Shown here: positions 58,261 to 64,000 of the stretch, piece by piece | Position numbering within the stretch: position 1 is the first letter of the stretch | How the letters are laid out: each line of letters starts with the position of its first letter | Assembly: GCA_030704615.1 (NCBI GenBank) | Contig: CM060734.1 | Span: 35,480,042 to 35,544,041 of the forward strand | Reading direction: 5' to 3' | DNA length: 64,000 bases | DNA from: Takakia lepidozioides | Taxonomy: Eukaryota; Streptophyta; Takakiopsida; Takakiales; Takakiaceae | The notes under the pieces: model-generated | Told to the model about the DNA's origin: nothing | Databases searched by the model: none | What the model saw: only the letters and a program-made list of their open reading frames with translations | Made by a program: the position numbers and the translations under genes

Positions 58261-59443
58261 CCCCCAATGGTTCAAGACCTCCGTACTATGCTGTAGTTCT
58301 CAATTTTGGGTTCTTTGTTATAGTTTGGAACACTGGTCTTGAAAATAACTTTAACTAAAGCAATATTTGGAAAGGACTTTGATAGGGTAAGGACATACAT
58401 CAATGAAAATTGCGTTAAACATCGGTTAACCTTCGCGGTGAAATGGGACAATTTTTCACATTCCCCGATATATCTAAAGAAGTTATACGGTATATTTTCA
58501 GAGGAAAAGACCGATGTCTATAGGTCAAACTCTTTAATCTTCGAGACTGCGTGTACAAGTCATACTTAAATCCCACAGCTTTGGTTGTGTTTCTAGATAT
58601 TAAGTTTGAGGCTACAGAATGATCTTTCTCGAGACAATTTCCTCATTGGAGAATTCAAGCCATTCTTGAGGAACCTTTGAAGGTCTGGGTTGGATGCTTG
58701 TGTTTATAACATATTGATCATATCATCATTTTTTTGCATTGGATTTTATCAGCCTGAAATTGATATTTCTTCAGCTGCAAGCGAGTCGACATTCATCCAA
58801 TGTCCGGGCCATCTCGTAGTGGTACATCGTTGCGTTGGCATATATCCTGTCGTCGCCAGAGGAGGAAATCACTTGATTTTGACCCCCCCGCATAGTCATG
58901 TACTAGACTCTGTCTCATTATGTGACACTGCAAAGGAGGCTGAATCCATTCAAATCAACTCCAATGTGGTAACGAAGAGATCATCAATCATCCCATCATT
59001 ATTCTTTATTTGTGGCTTCATGGTACTTCAAATTCGATTTAGAAGTGTCTCATTTGTTTTTTTGGTGTTCAGTGGATCATGAGGAGGAATTGCCAAGCAT
59101 CATTCGACAGAAGAAGGCCTCAATTCAATTGTTGAAATCGGAATCGCGCACATCTGCATCTTCAATTTCACGCAGTGTTGTTGCTAGTGTTAATTCGGAT
59201 GGTACTATGTTCCATCATAGCGAGAATAGAACTATCTCTACAGGCGTCGGAAGTCATATTGAGATTCTTCTTAACCATCGTCACATCGGCAAGTGTACAT
59301 CGAAACAAGGTATTATAAGTAAACGACGACACCGAGTTATGCCTCTTTTGCATGGTAGTCGTCTTGCAAATGAATCGTCATTGCAAAGAGAATCTGACTC
59401 AACATCTTACGAATCTTGGTCACGCCCGAACATTGTCTTGTAG
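58261..59443 (+). other. Exon-like ORFs downstream, unidentified
   Basis: 58753-58968 follows an AG acceptor and ends at a GT donor: 'PEIDISSAASESTFIQ...'. 59073-59443 follows another acceptor and ends in TAG: Ser-rich and basic, with 'LLKSESRTSASSISRSVVAS'. The two do not join in phase as I place them. They may be later exons of the 56-kb gene or a separate pseudogene. Confidence 0.3.
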
Positions 59444-59976
59444 TATAAACAAAAAAAATCTAGTACAGTATGGTTCAAATCAGCCTTATGTCGAAAATAG
59501 ACTTTCTATTTTGATAAGATGATATTCATATGTATCACTGCGTGGTACAAGACATATTAATGTGTTAGTACCAACCATGGCTTCATTTTTTGAATAAAAT
59601 ATAAACATCTTTTGTGATTGAATGATATTCTTTTGTGTTTGGTTATACTTTGGGATATTGCTGCAAACATATTGTGTTGACGGAATGTTATATCATTGCT
59701 CTAAGTGTTCGAAGATTAAATATACGGCAACTTTTTCTACAAAACATAGATATGAATGAGTTCGAATTCACATTCGAAGTAGAAATTGAATATAAAAATG
59801 GATATATATTTTTTAATAATTAACTTTATATGATATGATTATTATATAATATAAATATACATAATTACATTAATTTTAAATTTTGATCTCTGTACTAGCT
59901 TCATATTAGCTCCGTATTTCATTAAATCTGGACTCCTCACAAGTCCGGATTTAGTTAAAATGGTGTTCTACTTTTG
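59444..59976. other. AT-rich spacer
   Basis: No gene seen; short frame 59635-59823 has no motif. Confidence 0.4.
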
Positions 59977-61090
59977 TGTTGCTACCGACTACTTGACTAA
60001 GTGGGTAGAAGTCCGACATTTGCGTTCCAAGGCTAGTGATGTTGTAGCTCAGTTCTTTTTCTATGTTATCCTTATGCGGCATGGGTGTCCTTGTGAGATA
60101 CTTACGGATTAGGGCAAGGAGTTTTGTAACCAGCTCGTCACGGTGGTGTGTTTCAATTTTGGTGTCAAGCATTCTACCACATCCCCATACCATCCCCAAA
60201 CCAATGGCCTTACGGAACACTTCAACCAAACTCTTTGCCGAATGTTGGAGAAAAACGACGAACTTACCAGGGAGTGGAATACCTTTATTCCCCCTATTTT
60301 CTTTGCTTATCGCACCGCCGTGCATGCTAGTACCAAGAAAACTCCTTTTGAAAGCGTGTCAAGTATTCTAACATGTTTTAGGTGGGACAGACCGTGTGTG
60401 TTCGGTTGCAGCATAGTAGGCATGCATGGGGCATGCATGCAAAACTAAGCTCAAGATCTACGGTCCATACTTATCTATCAAATTTTACGTGGGCGACGTG
60501 CTCTCCTTCTTCCACAAAGGTCCAATACTGAAGTGCGGGATGAACCTGTTTCATTGACAGATTTGGTGCATTCTGAGTTGGTTTTTTATCTTACCTGTAT
60601 CAATGTGGAGAGACACATAGTGGGGTGACGTCTTGATCTTCTGATCTACTTCATCTTAATCCTCTTTTCTTCAGCGGCTTAGTCTTAGTTTGCGGATGGT
60701 GCTTTTTTATGGCCCTATGGCTTGACCTTTCTAGGACTTAAACCATTTGTAGTTTTCATGATATATCACCATCTGTACTTCCTGCACTGTTTTCCTAGCC
60801 AAGAATTTTGTCCTCGGCCCAATTTGCAGGTGCCAGGTTTTCCTTTGGTAGGTTTTTCACCCAGCAGTGCAGGGGTGATTATATCCCAATATTTACTTAT
60901 TATTTATATTTTCACTTCACGGAGCTCAGGACTTTTCGCGGGGGGTAGGTTTCACAGATGTGAAGGCCCATTCTTTCATAGCCTAGAAATCTCCTTATTC
61001 ATCCAAAGTGGCGATACTTATCCATCGTATAATTTTTTCCGTTAAACCGTTGCAAGGATATTTCAGCTAGGGTTAGTTTAGGTTAGTGGC
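59977..61090 (+). mobile_element. Truncated second copy of Gypsy-1 (integrase end and partial 3' LTR)
   Basis: From 'gctaccgactacttgactaa' the sequence follows the Gypsy-1 integrase (from about 13752) through 'PHTIPKP/PQTNGLTE' to the C-terminus. It has an in-frame TAG (60110), an internal deletion near 60350 and decayed frames. The polypurine tract 'cgcggggggtagg' and the LTR start 'tgtgaaggccc' follow. Only about 135 bp of the LTR remain before an abrupt join to Gypsy-3 at about 61090. It retains bases deleted in the 13-14 kb copy (near 60325), so the two copies are independently damaged. Confidence 0.85.
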
Positions 61091-61091
61091 T

Positions 61092-61729
61092 GCATCCTGG
61101 AAACTGGCGCCTTGCGTAAAGAGAGTGCGATCCTTCCTAGGACTCGCCTCCTATTACCGGAAGTATGTGAGAAATTTCGCCAAGATCGTGGGGCCGCTAC
61201 CTCCTGTGTAAATCCAAAGTCTGGGTATGGAACACCTTTTGTGGCCAAGCTTTTGCCGAGTTGAAGCAGCGGATGGCGGAAGCTCCAGTCCTCAAAATTC
61301 CAGAGTTCGACCGTCCATTTGAGATCCATACAGATGCGTCGGACTTCGTAATTGGGGGTGTACTCATGCAGGATGGACGTCCAGTGGCTTACAAAAGTAA
61401 GAAACTGAATGAAGTGGAGCGATGGTGGCCTACGCACGAGAAAGAAATGAAGGCAGTGGTGCATTGCCCTTAGCTTTGGCGCCACTATATTGGTTCCAAC
61501 CCGGTGAAGGTGTTCACGGACAATGTCACGGTGAAGTATTTTGCCACGCAGCCTAAGTTGTCCCCAAAACAAATTAGGTGGCAAGACACTTTGGCACTAT
61601 TCGATGTAGATATCCAGTACAAACCGGGACGGGATAATGTGGTGGCCGATGCTTTAAGTAGAAAGCAGCAGCTCATGATGGTGTACAGGGGCGAGACGGC
61701 GCTCCAAAGGAAGATCCGGAAGGCTTAAG
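61092..61729 (+). pseudogene. Gypsy-3 RT C-terminus and RNase H
   Basis: After the thumb motif a frameshift near 61198 leads to 'LKQRMAEAPVLKIPEFDRPF', 'EIHTDASDFVIGGVLMQDG' and 'RPVAYKSKKLNEVERWWPTH'. A TAG at about 61471 interrupts before 'KVFTDNVTVKYFATQPKL' and 'YKPGRDNVVADALSRKQQ'. The first catalytic Asp (TDAS) and the terminal DALSR are intact. Confidence 0.85.
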
Positions 61730-63088
61730 GATGAGATAATGAAGTCTGTGATGCGGGACTTGAGGATGGGGGTTAAATCGCAGTTCCACTTGCAAAATGG
61801 ACTGCTCCGGTACGAGCAAAAGCGTCTCTATGTGCCGAAGGGATGGATCAGAGATAGTCTCTTAAGAGAATGCCATGATGGTCCGCTTGCGGGCCACGAC
61901 GGAGCCAAGCGCACCGCGGCACTCTTGAAAAAAGAGTATTTATGGCCCAAACTGAGGGAGGAGGCCGAGGAGTATGTCAAGACATGCACCACATACCAAC
62001 AAAACTGGAGCGAGTACAAAAAGCAAGCGGGGCTATTACAACCCTTGCCGATTCTAGAGGGGTCTTGGGAAAGTGTCTCGATGGATTTCATGACTGCTAT
62101 GCCGCTGTCAAAAGGATTCGATGCAATCATGGTGGTGGTGGATAGGTTCAGTAAAATGGGCCATTTCATCCCCACCAAGGAGACGGCAACGGCACAGGAG
62201 ACGGGGCGACTTTACTTCGCCCACGTCTTCAAGCATCATGGACTCCCGAAGGATATTGTCTCAGACCGCGATCCAAATTACGAGTAAATTTTGGAGGGCA
62301 CTTTGGAGGAAGATGGGGACGTGAGCACCGCCTTCCGACCTACGACGGACGGCCAAACGGAAAGGGTGAATTCCGTGGTGAAGCAGATCTTGTGGAATTA
62401 CGTGTCGGCAGACCAATCGGACTGGGTGGAGCACTTAGATGCGGCAGAGTTCTGTTATGATAACACAAAACATTCCGCAACGGGAGTTTCCCCCTTCGTA
62501 TTGGTTTATGGAAAAGCACCTCTGGTGCCAACAAGTTGGGCCGCCCAAGACGTTGAGGAACCGGCAGCAGCGGCAATGCTGGAAGAACGCGAGCATTTGT
62601 TAAAGCTCGCAAAGTACAACATTGTCAAAACTAGGAAACGATATGAACGGCAGGCGAATTAGAAGCGGAGGGAGGTTAAGTTTGAGGCAGGCACGGAGGT
62701 CTGGTTGAACATCAAGAATTTTCGACTACCTCCGGAAGTGAGTCCGAAGTTCGTACCTCCATATGCGGGACCCTTTCGCATCCGGAAGGTTATGAATGAG
62801 GATGTGTATGAATTGGAGTTACCGGCAAACAGCAAGGTGCATCCGGTATTCCACGTCTCCCTTTTGAAGCCTTACTTCAAAGATAAAGTGCGTCCGAATC
62901 GGCATCAAGTGTTGCGTCCGCCACCTGTGTTGTTGGATCATGAAAATGAACCCGAGTACGAGGTGGAGGCAGTGCTTAAGTCGAAGAGGTTCAAGAATCG
63001 AGAAACGGGGTTGCAGCTTTCGAAGGGCGACCTCAAAAGTGAAAGAAGTGTTGATGGGGACATCAACCTTGGAGTGTGGGGGAGGAAA
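61092..63088 (+). mobile_element. Gypsy-3: 5'-truncated Ty3/Gypsy element, RT end through integrase
   Basis: The left end starts within the RT thumb/connection ('RSFLGLASYYRKYVRNFAKI'). Gag, protease and the RT palm are missing. RNase H, integrase and a 3' LTR follow. It is GC-richer than its surroundings. Stops and frameshifts are few per kilobase, so the element is younger than Gypsy-1. The integrase has a GPY module and the start of a chromodomain, pointing to a chromovirus lineage different from Gypsy-2. Confidence 0.88.
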
Positions 63089-63109
63089 TGCATGCTTAGC
63101 CCGGCTTAG
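61739..63109 (+). pseudogene. Gypsy-3 integrase with decayed chromodomain
   Basis: Contains the zinc finger ('HDGPLAGHDGAKRT' ... 'CTTYQQN', where the CxxC is degenerate) and the DDE core ('SMDFMTAMPLSKGFDAIMVV', 'DIVSDRDPNYE', then after a stop and frameshift 'TTDGQTERVNSVVKQI'). After a further stop near 62660 the GPY part reads 'YAGPFRIRKVMNEDVYELEL' and 'HPVFHVSLLKPYF'. The chromodomain begins 'EYEVEAVLKSKRFKNRETGL'. The expected aromatic cage and STWE portion is then lost to a frame change; an 'STLE' survives in another frame. The frame ends at 63109 inside the LTR. Confidence 0.85.
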
Positions 63110-64000
63110 CTAGCTCAGGAATCCGATTGCAAAAACTTGTATTGTACAAATTTTGTTATAAATGAAATGGTTTCCAAATGTTGTGCGTCCTATTTTGTTT
63201 GGAATGGTGATGCATGGTATGGTTGGCTAGTGTGTAGAATGCATGCTAGCTTACAAAAGTGGGAGAGGTAAATTGGGTTAATCGTGTGTTTGCGCAGTGC
63301 CAAAATCGGGTGACTCCCACCCAAGAGGCAAGGAAACTTGCGCATTCTTTTGGAGTTCATGTGCTAGTGCGCACCTGGCGCGTACTATAACTCTGCTACC
63401 GAGAGGGTTGCCTTGTAGTGCGGGCTAAGCTACGTGCTTCCGTTCACGTACTATAATCGTGTAGCCTCGGGACGAAGTCGTAGTGCGACTTCGGCGTGTT
63501 CCCGTACCTCATGCCAGCATTCCAAGGCGGACCCAATTGTAGTAATTGGGGCGCACGGTTGGTTCAAGATTATCTTCTTAGTAAAAAAGGGTTCAAAGTG
63601 AACCCTTGCTCAAAGTGATGCCAAAAAAAGTGGCATCACGAGCGGTCGCAAACAAATGTTGTTGCAGTAAGGCGATTCGATCCTCGTGGAAGATCGTTCC
63701 TTGGCCTGATGTTTAAAAACATTGTGGTTCAAAGACAAACCTTTTTTTTTTCATTTTTGTCCCAAAAATTGTGTCACACGCCATTATTGCCTTGAGGGCA
63801 GGGGGTCGGGACGTAGAGGGGATGCCCTTGTGGTGGGGGCGGTGGCAGCAATAGGTACGGGGGCTGAAGCACCCTTGAGTGCCCAAGGCACTCAAGGAGG
63901 CGGAGGCGCTCACTAGGTGGAGCCCCGCACACCGGGTTGCGGTGGGGGTGGCTCCACAAGGGGTGGTGGTAGCTTAGTGGGACTTAGTGGGGGGTGGCAT
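63089..64000 (+). repeat. Gypsy-3 3' LTR, running off the window
   Basis: 'gtgtgggggaggaaa' (63074-63088) is a typical polypurine tract and is followed by 'tgcatgcttagcccggctt', the probable LTR start. No second LTR copy is available, so the end is unknown and may lie beyond 64000. Confidence 0.6.
63873..63897 (+). repeat. Perfect 11-bp hairpin
   Basis: 'ccttgagtgcc', loop 'caa', 'ggcactcaagg'. It lies in the presumed Gypsy-3 LTR in a G-rich stretch and could be an RNA stem or a protein-binding palindrome. Confidence 0.7.

Noticed and set aside
1-64000. CRISPR arrays, bacterial operons or prophage as the undescribed system
   Set aside because: Spliced exons, Pol III SINEs, LTR retrotransposons and CACTA/hAT elements all show plant nuclear DNA; no repeat-spacer arrays were seen.

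Overview
The window is land-plant nuclear DNA, mostly transposable elements in various states of decay, with a few host-gene segments in the right half. The most informative single exon encodes 64 residues of an axonemal-type dynein heavy chain (11765-11956, minus strand). Flowering plants, conifers and gnetophytes have lost dynein heavy chains, so the host is probably a plant with flagellated sperm: fern, lycophyte, bryophyte, cycad or Ginkgo. The repeat load, plus a Ty3/Gypsy element whose reverse transcriptase looks more like animal or algal ones than flowering-plant ones, makes a fern or lycophyte my first guess. This is inference; no species marker was seen.

Layout. 1-1142: tail of a SINE, then non-coding repeats. 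1143-15540: a four-level nest. A LINE remnant is split by Gypsy-1 (2468-15344). Gypsy-1 is split between RNase H and integrase by a minus-strand CACTA element (about 8889-13339), and the CACTA carries the dynein exon. 15744-21623: Gypsy-2, a complete chromovirus with two LTRs, a 5-bp target duplication and a chromodomain, but several stops and frameshifts. 21629-35463: AT-rich, with no confident host gene. It holds two tandem non-autonomous hAT-like elements sharing one 8-bp target duplication, two tRNA-derived SINE families, several tandem repeats, and a minus-strand DDE transposase relic resembling a family I know from basidiomycete fungi. 35464-47336: about 12 kb with no recognisable gene apart from a promoter-like island near 42.4 kb.

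47337-50928 is the best host gene: eight small exons whose GT/AG borders and phases all agree, plus one weaker last exon. They encode a small secretory-pathway membrane protein of unknown function. 54049-54430 holds two in-phase exons of a plasma-membrane-type (P2B) calcium ATPase with no neighbouring exons visible. 56147-58260 is a multi-exon gene or young pseudogene of unknown function, with more exon-like ORFs to 59443. 59977-64000 returns to retrotransposons: a truncated second copy of Gypsy-1 fused to a third Gypsy element (Gypsy-3), whose 3' LTR runs off the window.

Nearly all transposon coding regions are broken by stops, frameshifts or deletions seen directly in the reading frames. 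The copies here look non-autonomous or dead. No rRNA, CRISPR or stand-alone tRNA gene was found.
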